From NCBI GenBank assembly GCA_963751395.1, contig CAVVUC010000001.1, positions 1,860,001 through 1,924,000 on the forward strand: a stretch of DNA of 64,000 bases, in the 5' to 3' direction. The notes below the pieces were generated by a model. It was given only the letters and a program-made list of their open reading frames with translations. It searched no databases and had not been told where the DNA came from. Below are positions 17,914 through 26,592 of this stretch, one piece after another. The translations under genes and the position numbers were made by a program. Positions within the stretch are counted from its first letter, which is position 1; each line of letters starts with the position of its first letter. Source of the DNA: CAVVUC01 sp963751395. Its GTDB lineage: Bacteria > Verrucomicrobiota > Verrucomicrobiia > Chthoniobacterales > Chthoniobacteraceae.

Positions 17914-18413
17914 CGATCAACATGCGCAACCAGGCGCAGACACAGCAGTTCGAAGTCTCGGCCAGCAACGGCCAGACATTCGCGATCGGTTTTGAGACCG
18001 GTCCGACCGTTTCGATCTCGACTGCCAACGACGGCATCCCGGATTGGTGGAAACAGAAATACGGACTCAGCACCACCGACCCGGGCGTTGCCAGTGCCGA
18101 TCCGGATGGCGACGGCAAAACGACCATGCAGGAATACATCCTTGGCACCAATCCGATCATGAAGGACGACGGCATTCCGAGGCCGCAAATCTCGCGCAAT
18201 GCAAACAACTTCACGCTCTCCTTCCCGACCATCCTCGATCGCACCTATCGCGTCTTCTACGCCAGCGCGCCCGGCGGAACATGGACTCAGGCCGGTGGGG
18301 ACATCTACGGCAGCGGCTCGATCAACACATGGACCGATGACGGCAGCCAGACAAGTCCCGCGCCCTCGACGGTTCCACGCCGCTTCTATCGGATTCAGGT
18401 CTCGCTGCCATGA
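17914..18413 (+). pseudogene. C-terminal continuation of the giant amylase, separated by a +1 frameshift
   Basis: This frame continues the upstream protein if one G is removed from the GGG at 17903-17905. It encodes TSP3/dockerin-like sequence (DGIPDWWKQKYGL, then ADPDGDGKTTMQEYILGTNP) and a final beta domain with RTYRVFYASAPGGTW and FYRIQV. These are common C-termini of secreted verrucomicrobial proteins. An ATG at 17922 exists but no signal peptide, so it is a fragment rather than a gene. Whether the extra base is real or a sequencing error cannot be decided here. Confidence 0.75.
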
Positions 18414-18416
18414 TGT

Positions 18417-21400
18417 ATGACTCAAACGAAACTCACTCCCATGAATAACCCTGTTGTTACAAAACAGTGCAGCCCTGCTTGCGTCTCCACTTCGCCACAC
18501 TCATCAAACACCAAACGGCTCCTGCTGGTGCTGCTGGCCACGATTTTGGCGACGTTCCAGGCCCTTGCATGGAATGCCAGTGAGATCGACTTTCCGGGAG
18601 ATGGCAAGGGATGGGACATTGGCACAACCAATTCCACCAAGTTCACAGGGCCCGATGGGAGCGCTGAATGGTTTCAATACAAATGGACAGCGGGCGCCAA
18701 TGACGCCGACTACTACTTCAAGATGGTGGCCGGCAATGACTGGAATCAGGATTTTGGCGGCAACCTCATCTTTCCCAAGAACGAGCTGGCGATTCTCTAT
18801 TACCAGCCGGCAGGGGACTCAGCGGCGAAGCTCAGCGGCGGGGTGACGAGTGGCAAGCGCTATGTCTTTACCGCAAAGAATCCCGGCCTGGCTAACACCT
18901 ACATCAGCGTGATGGAATTGAGCGCCGATCCTGTGTCGATCACGGGAGTTTCCCGAGACACTGGCACAGGCGTGATCACCATCAACCTGAGCGGGTCGCC
19001 GTCGTCCGAGGAGAAAGTATATGTCCGCTATACCGACTCGAACTGGGTTTACAGCCAGGTCGTGCGGGCCAATGTGACCGGCAGCACGGCCACGGCGGTT
19101 ATTCCCGATCTGAAGGATGGCAAGACTTATCAATGGTATGTGCTGACTTCGACCGCGACGGCAGACAAGTTTCACAACGGCTTTGCCACCGATGCTCTTA
19201 CGCTTGCCTGGAATAACAACAGCGGAGCGAACTACACCATCACAGGCATTCAGCGGATCACGAACCTGACGATCAACAGCGCCAGCGGGCCGTATCAGAC
19301 GACGAAGTTTTTCATCGACGAGATCGCCGGGGACACTCAGACGCTGAACGTAAGCGCGACCTTCAACGCAGGCACGCCGCCGACGGAGGTGGAGGTGGTG
19401 ACCAATCTGAACCGTCGCGACAAGGCGGACCAGGACAACAACGGCGACGGCATTGTTGACGGCATCCTGCCGCCGCCGCGCGATGTGTGCGGGCAAAACG
19501 AGACGCACTATTACAAGGCGTATCCGATGACGGCGGCTGGCAGCACATGGAGCGCGGATTGTCCCGTGAGCAAGACGGGTGCTTATCGGGCGACGGTGCG
19601 TTATCGCTTTTCGCCAACCGGCGCCTGGTATTACTACGGCGATCGCGACCACGCGGTGGTGGTGTCGCCGAAGAAGGCGCTCGATATGACGCTCTACGAG
19701 GTGAATCCGCTTACCATCGAGGCGACAGCGAACAACCAGGGAGGGCGAAGCACCTTCGTCGATCTGCTCGGCGCGGCGGATGGAGACACGGATGGCAACG
19801 ATCCGGTGAATCTCGATTACTTCAATACGATCCAGACGAACTGCCTCTGGTTCCAGCCGATCCATCCAACGGGCGGACTGGGCGTGGAGAATGATCCGGC
19901 CACGAGCAGTCCGTACGTGCCCGGCAGCCCTTATGCGACGAAGAATTTCTTCGCAGTGAATCCCTATCTCGGCAGCGCGAACACGGAGGCGTCGGCATTG
20001 GCGGAGTTTCAGAATTTCGTGGCAAAGGCTGATAACTACACAGGCAGCGTGGGCACGATCAATGTCATGCTCGACTTTGTGGCGAACCACACGGCATGGG
20101 ACGCGGTCTTCGGGCAGGGTGGCGTGGATCTCGGTTTCACCGGCAGCGCCACAGCGGCGATTCCGGCGAACTGGTATTCGCGTACCGGCGACTACGGGCA
20201 GCCCGCGACCTATTTCACGAGCCTTTCCGACAAGGACAAAGCCGTCGCGCCGGATCGTAATGACTTCGGCAAGTGGAGCGATGTGAGCGATCTGTTCTAT
20301 GGCCGATACTCCGCGCTGTGGCGCTTCGACACCTACACGCCCACCTCGTCGCAGCCGCACAAGAACGAGGACGACTTCATGGACTGGAACAGCCTCTCGC
20401 CCGAGGTGATCAAGCTCTGGCGCTACCTCGGTTACTATCCGACCTACTGGCTCCAGCAAACCGGGCACTCGCTTACCAACTCAACCACCGGCACCTATGC
20501 CGCGCGGCTCGCGGCTGACAACAAAGGCATCGACTCGCTGCGCTGCGACTTTGGCCAGGGACTGCCGAACCCGCTCTGGGAATACATCATCAACAAGACA
20601 CGCACGGCGAAGTGGAACTTTGTGTTTATGGCCGAGACCCTGGACGGCGCGGAGCCGGGCTACCGCAGCAACCGGGTGTTCGACATTCTCAATGAGAACA
20701 TGGTGTTCAACTTCACCGCCTTGCATGTGAACAAGGAGTATGACATCCAGAACGCGCTGGAAACGCGCCGGAGCACCTATCGCACTGGAGCGATTCTGCT
20801 CAACATCACCGGCCACGACGAAGTGCTTCCGGACAACGATGCGTGGCTGAACGCGTCACGCCACGCCGCGATGGCAAGCGTGCCGGGGCTGCCGATGGTT
20901 TTCTACGGGCAGGAGCAGGGCATCCAGAACTTCAACGAGGGCGCAGGCACCTGGCACTACGATGGCTTCGAGACCGATCACGAGTTGAACTTTGGCAAGC
21001 GCATCCCGCACTTCAAGAAATGGAACAAGGCGCAGTGGTGGTATGCGGGCACGCAGCCGCCAAACAACACCGGCATGGCGCAGTGGTATGGCCGGGTGAA
21101 CTGGGCGCGGCTGAACAGTCCGGCGGTAAAGTCCATCAACCAATACTACCTCGACAAACGCCCGAACGGCACGACGCCGAACGACAACGTCTTTGCCATC
21201 GCCAAATACGAGCAGGCCGGCGCGTCGCCCGCCTTCAAGGATGTGGTGATTTGTTTTGCGAACCTGTTCGTCCACGGCGCGGCGCATGGTGTGGCTGCGG
21301 ACACGTTCGATCTGCGCGGCGGCGTTGGTGATCCGCTGTGGTCGCTTCTTGGCATCCAGAACTCTGCCGCCCGAAAATACAACATTCGCAACCTTGCCAG

Positions 21401-22181
21401 CAGCAACGCCAGCGCGAATATCTGGACGACGCCGCGAACGGGTGACGACATCTACAGCAACGGCGTCTTCGTCAGTCTCGGTGGAGGAACCGTCAATCCG
21501 ATTACAGCCGACGGCGAACTGGCGCAGTATTTGAAGATTGTAGATGTGACCCCGCCGCCCTCGTCGGCCCCCACGACGAGTTACTACGCGCTGGGAAGCA
21601 CCGGCATGTTCCAATGGACGAGCAACGCCGGCCCGCACGATAATATCACCGGATGGACAATCAGCGTGGGGACGACGCCGGGTGGCATCGACGTCGCCAA
21701 CAACGTGGCTCTGTCGGGCAGCGCCACCGGCTACAGCTTTTCCGGCACAACCGGGATCACTTACTACGCAACACTTACCCCGGTCAGTGCCGCAGGAGTC
21801 GCAGCCACCACTCCAGGGCAGTCAGACTCTGGAAATCCAAACCCTGGTTCGGCAACAACTCCTGTTATCCTACTCGACGCAGCGGCAGATCAAGACAGTG
21901 ACGGCCTGACGAATGGTGCGGAGCAAACCGCCGGCACGAATCCGCTGGATGGAACTTCCGTGTTCAGGATCGTTTCAGTTACCAACGTCGCCCCAGGTTC
22001 GGTGCAGGTGATGTGGTCAAGCGTGGCGGGCAAAAGCTATGTCGTCGAAGCAGCAAACGACCTGGCTTCCTCGTTCGCGCCGTTGAGCGGGACGATTCTC
22101 GCGACGGGAACTCTTTCGGGTTATACCGACTCCACTGCGAGCGGAGCACGCAAGTTCTACCACGTGAGGGTGGTGCCTTGA
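18417..22181 (+). CDS. secreted GH13 alpha-amylase-family enzyme
   Basis: The 1254-residue protein has a signal peptide (LLLVLLATILATFQALA, about residues 35-51) and beta-sandwich domains, including a fibronectin-like region with EEKVYVRYTDSNWVYSQVV. A GH13 barrel follows with region I VMLDFVANHT (~550), II GIDSLRCDFGQG with the nucleophile Asp (~707), III FVFMAETLDG with the acid Glu (~737) and IV NITGHDEV (~799). After the barrel come DQDSDGLTNGAEQTAGTNP and a C-terminal domain of the VMWSSVAGKSYVVEAA type. It starts three bases after the giant amylase reading frame ends (stop 18411-18413), so the two are one transcription unit under the operators at 9548-9667. ATG 18441 is an alternative start. 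Confidence 0.88.
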   Translation: MTQTKLTPMNNPVVTKQCSPACVSTSPHSSNTKRLLLVLLATILATFQALAWNASEIDFPGDGKGWDIGTTNSTKFTGPDGSAEWFQYKWTAGANDADYYFKMVAGNDWNQDFGGNLIFPKNELAILYYQPAGDSAAKLSGGVTSGKRYVFTAKNPGLANTYISVMELSADPVSITGVSRDTGTGVITINLSGSPSSEEKVYVRYTDSNWVYSQVVRANVTGSTATAVIPDLKDGKTYQWYVLTSTATADKFHNGFATDALTLAWNNNSGANYTITGIQRITNLTINSASGPYQTTKFFIDEIAGDTQTLNVSATFNAGTPPTEVEVVTNLNRRDKADQDNNGDGIVDGILPPPRDVCGQNETHYYKAYPMTAAGSTWSADCPVSKTGAYRATVRYRFSPTGAWYYYGDRDHAVVVSPKKALDMTLYEVNPLTIEATANNQGGRSTFVDLLGAADGDTDGNDPVNLDYFNTIQTNCLWFQPIHPTGGLGVENDPATSSPYVPGSPYATKNFFAVNPYLGSANTEASALAEFQNFVAKADNYTGSVGTINVMLDFVANHTAWDAVFGQGGVDLGFTGSATAAIPANWYSRTGDYGQPATYFTSLSDKDKAVAPDRNDFGKWSDVSDLFYGRYSALWRFDTYTPTSSQPHKNEDDFMDWNSLSPEVIKLWRYLGYYPTYWLQQTGHSLTNSTTGTYAARLAADNKGIDSLRCDFGQGLPNPLWEYIINKTRTAKWNFVFMAETLDGAEPGYRSNRVFDILNENMVFNFTALHVNKEYDIQNALETRRSTYRTGAILLNITGHDEVLPDNDAWLNASRHAAMASVPGLPMVFYGQEQGIQNFNEGAGTWHYDGFETDHELNFGKRIPHFKKWNKAQWWYAGTQPPNNTGMAQWYGRVNWARLNSPAVKSINQYYLDKRPNGTTPNDNVFAIAKYEQAGASPAFKDVVICFANLFVHGAAHGVAADTFDLRGGVGDPLWSLLGIQNSAARKYNIRNLASSNASANIWTTPRTGDDIYSNGVFVSLGGGTVNPITADGELAQYLKIVDVTPPPSSAPTTSYYALGSTGMFQWTSNAGPHDNITGWTISVGTTPGGIDVANNVALSGSATGYSFSGTTGITYYATLTPVSAAGVAATTPGQSDSGNPNPGSATTPVILLDAAADQDSDGLTNGAEQTAGTNPLDGTSVFRIVSVTNVAPGSVQVMWSSVAGKSYVVEAANDLASSFAPLSGTILATGTLSGYTDSTASGARKFYHVRVVP

Positions 22182-22224
22182 GGGCGCTGGCTCATCCTCG
22201 AAAACTGCCGCATCCGGGTTGGGT

Positions 22225-24603
22225 TCAGGCACGCACCGCGACATCCGAGGCAACCCAGCGACGTGTCGTTGCTTTCATCGCTCGGGTCCTGGCCTGACCG
22301 TTCTGCTCCAGCGTCACCCGGCTCGCATCGCAGCCATAGCTCACGGGCGTAAATGTGATCGCGCCTGCTTTCCTGTTTCCGGTTTCGTTGATGCGGACGC
22401 TTAGATTGCGTCCGTCGAGGCCGGCCTCGATGCTCGCTTTGTTGTAAGAGCCTTCGAGGTATTTGCGCGATTCGCAGTCGTCAATGAAGTAATCGAGCTG
22501 CGCGCTCCGATCCTTGATGAAGACGTGGAGTTCTATCTTCGTCAGCTTCATCTCGCTGTTGCGGACCCTGCCGTTGTAATAGGGGATGATCGCTCCATCG
22601 CGGACAAACATCGGCACCTGGTCCAGAGAAGCCGAGCAGGGGATTGTTCGGCCTCCTTCGATCCACTCACCGGCGATCAGATCGAACCACCAGCCTTGCG
22701 GCAGCGTGACGAAGCGTTGCTGGCTCTTGACTCCCCGCGAGACAACGGTGTTGCCAGACGTGGCCTGTTCCAGAATCGGCGCGACCATGATGCTCGCGCC
22801 GACCATGAACTGGTTGTCCAGATTCTCGAAAGCCTTGTCATCGAACTCATAGAGCAAGGGACGCAGGACGGGATCGCCCGCGAGATGGTGTGCGAAGAAG
22901 CAGTTATACAAATACGGCATCAGGCGGTAGCGCGTGTAAACGGCGTCGCGGATGCGCGCGAGACAGAGCGGCCCGAAGCTCCACGGCTCCTGTTCCTTCG
23001 TGTGATTGGTGGAGTGGTTTCTAAAGAAAGGAAATAGAAACCCGGCCTGATACCAGCGGGTCAGCAGCTCCTCGTCCGTGTGTCCGAAGAACCCGCCAAC
23101 ATCCGGGCCGTTGAAGGCCACGCCGGACAGGCCAAGGTTGATCGTGCAGGGGATGGACATGCGGAGATGCTCCCAACTGCTGACGTTGTCGCCGGACCAG
23201 ATCGCGCTGTATCGCTGGGTGCCGGCAAAGCCGCTGCGGGTAAGCAGGAACGGTCTTGCCTGCGGGTTCAATTGATTGAACGCCTGCCGGCTCGCCTTTG
23301 CCATGAAGTGCCCGTATTGGTTGTGATACTTCACGTGGGAGATGCTGCCGCCGCCGAAGCGCATGTCCTCCGGCGCGCTCCATCCGGTGGCCGGTTCGTT
23401 CATGTCGAGCCATGCGCCGTCGAGCGCGCTCTCCTTGATGAACTTCGCGAGGTGGCCCGCCCACCAATCCTGTGCGTGCTTGATGGTGAAGTCGGGAAAC
23501 ACGGTGTCGCCAGGCCAGACGCGCCCGACATAATCGCGGCCGCTTGCTGTCTTGCAGAACACGTCCCTCTTTTTTCCGTTCTCGTAAACTTCGCAGCCCT
23601 TTTCGAGTTTCACACCTGGATCGACGATCGCGACGGAACGGATGCCCGCGCGCTTGAGTTCGAGATTCAAGGCGGTGGGCTTGGGAATGTCGCACCGGTC
23701 CCAGGTGAAGACCCGGTATTCATCCATGTAGTCGATGTCATACCAGAGCGCGCTCACGGGCAGATCGAACTGGAGGAACTTGTCTCTCAAGGTGCGAAAT
23801 TCCGCGGCGGTTTTGTAACCCCATCGGCATTGGTGGTGACCAAGGCTCCAGAGCGGCGGCACTTCGGCGCGGCCGGTGATGGCGGTGAAGTTGCGCACGA
23901 CGTCTTTGATCGTGGGGCCGTTGATGATGTAAAGGTCGTTGTTGCCGCCGAGCGACTGGCAGATCAAATGACCCGGCTCGATCTGCCCGATGTCGAAGAC
24001 GAGCCGCTCGGGGTTGTCCAGGTAAAGGCCGGTGCAGATGCCGTTCGTGCGGATGATTGCGAACGGGATCGAAACATAAGCGGGATCATAGTCGTCGCGC
24101 TGAAAGCTGTGCTGGTGGGTTCCGCACACATCGACGTTGAAAAAATCCAGGCTGTCGCCGCTCTTGTTGAAGCGCTTTGTTCTTTCGCCGAATCCATAAT
24201 ATCCGCTCGCTTCGGTGGTGTTGAAATTGAAGATCGCCTTGTCTCCATTGAAGCCGAATCCATCGTCCGCAGTCTCGAGGACGCTGCCACCGGCAAGGTG
24301 GATTTTGAACCGCGATGCGCCCGTCTCGATCGCGCAGGCTGTCGTGGAAAAAGTAACCGGCTTTGCTGACGGCGGGATCTTCTTTCCGGCGCGCAACGAC
24401 TCAAGGACGCCGTCGGAGTAGTTCCGTTTGTCGGTGACGTTCGAGTTATCGAAGCTCAGCCGCGTGCAGGCCGGGGTGATGTCGGCACAAGTGATGTGAG
24501 TGCTGAACGAGCTGCCATGCACAGTCACCGAACCGCCTTTGACCGACAGCCGCTTTGCATACTCAAAATTGTAAGGATGGGTTTTCTGCCCGAACAGTAT
24601 CAT
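22225..24603 (-). CDS. GH31 alpha-glucosidase / alpha-xylosidase family enzyme
   Basis: The 792-residue glycoside hydrolase family 31 protein releases terminal alpha-linked glucose (or xylose). The nucleophile Asp lies in GAWLDMNEPATGW and the acid/base Asp in AIWSGDNVSSW. FNTTEASGYYGFGERTKRFN is the family's N-terminal active-site loop. No signal peptide is apparent, so it likely acts in the cytosol or periplasm on imported maltodextrins. ATG 24603 is preferred over the TTG at 24636. It is the last gene of the reverse-strand unit GH13 - lacI - pseudopilin - GH31. Confidence 0.9.
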   Translation of the reverse strand: MILFGQKTHPYNFEYAKRLSVKGGSVTVHGSSFSTHITCADITPACTRLSFDNSNVTDKRNYSDGVLESLRAGKKIPPSAKPVTFSTTACAIETGASRFKIHLAGGSVLETADDGFGFNGDKAIFNFNTTEASGYYGFGERTKRFNKSGDSLDFFNVDVCGTHQHSFQRDDYDPAYVSIPFAIIRTNGICTGLYLDNPERLVFDIGQIEPGHLICQSLGGNNDLYIINGPTIKDVVRNFTAITGRAEVPPLWSLGHHQCRWGYKTAAEFRTLRDKFLQFDLPVSALWYDIDYMDEYRVFTWDRCDIPKPTALNLELKRAGIRSVAIVDPGVKLEKGCEVYENGKKRDVFCKTASGRDYVGRVWPGDTVFPDFTIKHAQDWWAGHLAKFIKESALDGAWLDMNEPATGWSAPEDMRFGGGSISHVKYHNQYGHFMAKASRQAFNQLNPQARPFLLTRSGFAGTQRYSAIWSGDNVSSWEHLRMSIPCTINLGLSGVAFNGPDVGGFFGHTDEELLTRWYQAGFLFPFFRNHSTNHTKEQEPWSFGPLCLARIRDAVYTRYRLMPYLYNCFFAHHLAGDPVLRPLLYEFDDKAFENLDNQFMVGASIMVAPILEQATSGNTVVSRGVKSQQRFVTLPQGWWFDLIAGEWIEGGRTIPCSASLDQVPMFVRDGAIIPYYNGRVRNSEMKLTKIELHVFIKDRSAQLDYFIDDCESRKYLEGSYNKASIEAGLDGRNLSVRINETGNRKAGAITFTPVSYGCDASRVTLEQNGQARTRAMKATTRRWVASDVAVRA

Positions 24604-24662
24604 GTGGCGTTCTTTAAGAGCAGTCCCGCTCAACAATCAATCCTCACCGATTTCGAGCCGGA

Positions 24663-25358
24663 TTATTGCCACGTGGCAACGTCGTCGGAGCCTTGGAGTT
24701 TCCCATTGCCATTGGTCCCCCACTTGCCGTCCTTCCCAAGGGAACAGGCACCCGCACCGAGATTTACATCCGGCTGGTCCACATAATAGAACCAGCGAAT
24801 CCCTCCTCCGTTTGACGTGATGGAATTGTCGTAGCTGGCATCAATGAACACGGCGTAAGGGTTGCCCCACGGATCCACGAAAGTTCCCGTCTTGATCGTG
24901 TCTCCATTCGCAGCCTTCGCGCTGGTCGAGGCGAATCCGGACTTTGGATGAACGGCATCTTTTGCGAGGTTTCCTTCAAAGAAAACGATCTGCTTCGGAT
25001 TCATGCTTGCGACCAAGTCCTTGTTCGCGCCGTTCGTCACATTCCGCAGCACGTCGAAAAGCTGATCGTTCGGATACTTGGCCTTGGGGTCGCCATACAC
25101 CGTATCGTAGCCGCCCTGACCGGCAAGGAGCTGCGGCTGCTGCAGAGGATACATTCCATATTCGGTGTTGTAAGCCTTTACCGCCGTAACGATCTGCGCT
25201 GCGTCGTTCTTGGCTTGTGTCTTTCGGGCCGATTCCTTCACTGAAAGGACCGCCGGAAACAACAGGCCCATGAGAACGGCGATGATCGCGATGACTGTCA
25301 GCAGTTCGATCAACGTAAAGGCTTCTCGCTGGAATGAGAGGTGCAGGGACTTTTTCAT
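24663..25358 (-). CDS. type II secretion pseudopilin (PulG/GspG-like)
   Basis: The 231-residue protein has a short basic leader and the prepilin cleavage/methylation signature A-FTLIELLTVIAIIAVLMG, with the conserved Glu at +5 and a hydrophobic helix. It then has the usual alpha spine (ESARKTQAKNDAAQIVTAVK) and a globular part containing YNTEYGMYPL and GNPYAVFIDASYDN. Prepilin peptidase would process it for assembly into a secretion pseudopilus. The ATG at 25358 (MKKSLHLSF) puts the leader at a normal length; the frame extends further upstream. Its place between lacI and GH31, and the perfect operator 63 bases upstream, suggest sugar-dependent expression. Confidence 0.85.
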   Translation of the reverse strand: MKKSLHLSFQREAFTLIELLTVIAIIAVLMGLLFPAVLSVKESARKTQAKNDAAQIVTAVKAYNTEYGMYPLQQPQLLAGQGGYDTVYGDPKAKYPNDQLFDVLRNVTNGANKDLVASMNPKQIVFFEGNLAKDAVHPKSGFASTSAKAANGDTIKTGTFVDPWGNPYAVFIDASYDNSITSNGGGIRWFYYVDQPDVNLGAGACSLGKDGKWGTNGNGKLQGSDDVATWQ

Positions 25359-25420
25359 GGAGGAGGAATTGGTTACAACACACCATGCCGGAAAATGCCG
25401 CGCATGCGATTCGCGTATTG

Positions 25421-25433
25421 TTGTACTGTTCAA
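25421..25433. promoter_or_regulatory. predicted LacI-family operator before the pseudopilin-GH31 genes (perfect)
   Basis: TTGTACTGTTCAA matches TTGWACNGTWCAA completely. It lies in the short gap between the lacI stop (25453) and the pseudopilin start (25358), which implies an internal promoter for pseudopilin and GH31. Confidence 0.65.
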
Positions 25434-25452
25434 AAGCCGGGTCTGAATGCGG

Positions 25453-26556
25453 CTACGACTTGCCTTTCTTCGCAGCCTGCTGCTTGCGGACGGTGCCGCC
25501 CATCACCCACGATCCCTCGACCATGAGACACTTCGGAAAAGAGGGAATGCCCAGTTCGTTGCGGTGCAATTGTCCGACGAGCATGTCCACCCCGGCTGCG
25601 CCCACGAGGTGGTTGTTCTGCCTCATGCCGGCCCAGTCTTTGAGTTCCTCGTTCCAGTCGAGATGGATCAGGCCGATGTCGCGCGGCACGCGCTGTTTCA
25701 AGGCCTCCACCCAGTTCTTGATCTCGGGATGGATGCAAATAATCACGTCGGGGTGATGACGCTCGAACCACTGGCCAAACCGCTTCAGGATCTCGGGCGT
25801 TCCAATTTTCGCAGTGGCAGGCACGTCCAGGGCGGAGTGAAAATAAAACGGCGGGATCCGCGGCTTGACCGGGTGACGGTTTTGAGACGCGAGAAATGCT
25901 CCGGAGAAACGCCCCTCAACGAGGTTGTCCACGTCCTCGCTGATCACAAGCGCCGGGTGCCGATAGCCGAGCAGGAGCGCTTCCTCGAAAGCCTGGCTGG
26001 CCGTGGAATACTGGTCGTTGCAGGCGAGGTGAATGACCGGCCGGATGTTCTGGATGCCGAGGACCACGCACGCGAAATTTTTCCAGATTTCGTCGAAGCC
26101 CGATGGCAGCGCGCGATGGCCGAGGCACGCGGTGATGAGAACGCCCCGGATGTTTCGTGCATGAAAAATCGCCGCCAGCCTGTGCGGCGACATGTCCTTT
26201 TCGTGGAGCCAAAATTCGTCGATGCCGTAGCCAAGCTGCGCGGCGCGCTCCCGGTAGCCGCGTTCCCATTCGCGGAAAGTTTGAATCTGGTTCACAATGC
26301 TCGGATTTTCCGAAGCGTTGATGACGCCGAGCGTGGCCTGGTATTTGGGCGTGCGGCTCGATCGCAACTGCGCGAACAACTGCGAGACCACCGCGTTCGC
26401 GTGATAGCCGATTTCCACGGCTGCGCTCTGCACCTTTTCACAAGTTTCCGGCCGCAGCCGGGGATCGTTCCGCAGCGCGAGAGACGCCGTCGCGGGGGAA
26501 ACTCCCGCAGCACGCGCGACATCGCGAATGGTTGGATTCGGGGGCATGGCTTGCAA
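25453..26556 (-). CDS. LacI-family transcriptional regulator of the alpha-glucan locus
   Basis: The 367-residue protein starts with a LacI helix-turn-helix (TIRDVARAAGVSPATASLAL, residues 9-28) and the hinge region RPETCEKVQSAAVEIGYHAN. A periplasmic-binding-protein-like effector domain follows, with TLGVINASENPS and GVLITACLGHR. It probably represses transcription until a maltooligosaccharide-type sugar binds. Inference: it recognises the palindrome TTGWACNGTWCAA found before the amylases, the pseudopilin, GH13 and the MFS genes. A half site TTGTACT lies 4-10 bases upstream of its own start on the coding strand. It is 36 bases downstream of the GH13 gene and likely cotranscribed with it. Confidence 0.9.
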   Translation of the reverse strand: MQAMPPNPTIRDVARAAGVSPATASLALRNDPRLRPETCEKVQSAAVEIGYHANAVVSQLFAQLRSSRTPKYQATLGVINASENPSIVNQIQTFREWERGYRERAAQLGYGIDEFWLHEKDMSPHRLAAIFHARNIRGVLITACLGHRALPSGFDEIWKNFACVVLGIQNIRPVIHLACNDQYSTASQAFEEALLLGYRHPALVISEDVDNLVEGRFSGAFLASQNRHPVKPRIPPFYFHSALDVPATAKIGTPEILKRFGQWFERHHPDVIICIHPEIKNWVEALKQRVPRDIGLIHLDWNEELKDWAGMRQNNHLVGAAGVDMLVGQLHRNELGIPSFPKCLMVEGSWVMGGTVRKQQAAKKGKS

Positions 26557-26592
26557 AAGAGTACAACGAAGCGGCAGTTTGTCTGCCGGAAA

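Noticed and set aside
26553..26566. Autoregulatory operator in front of lacI
   Set aside because: Only one half site (TTGTACT) is present; the other half does not match, so it was not listed as an operator.
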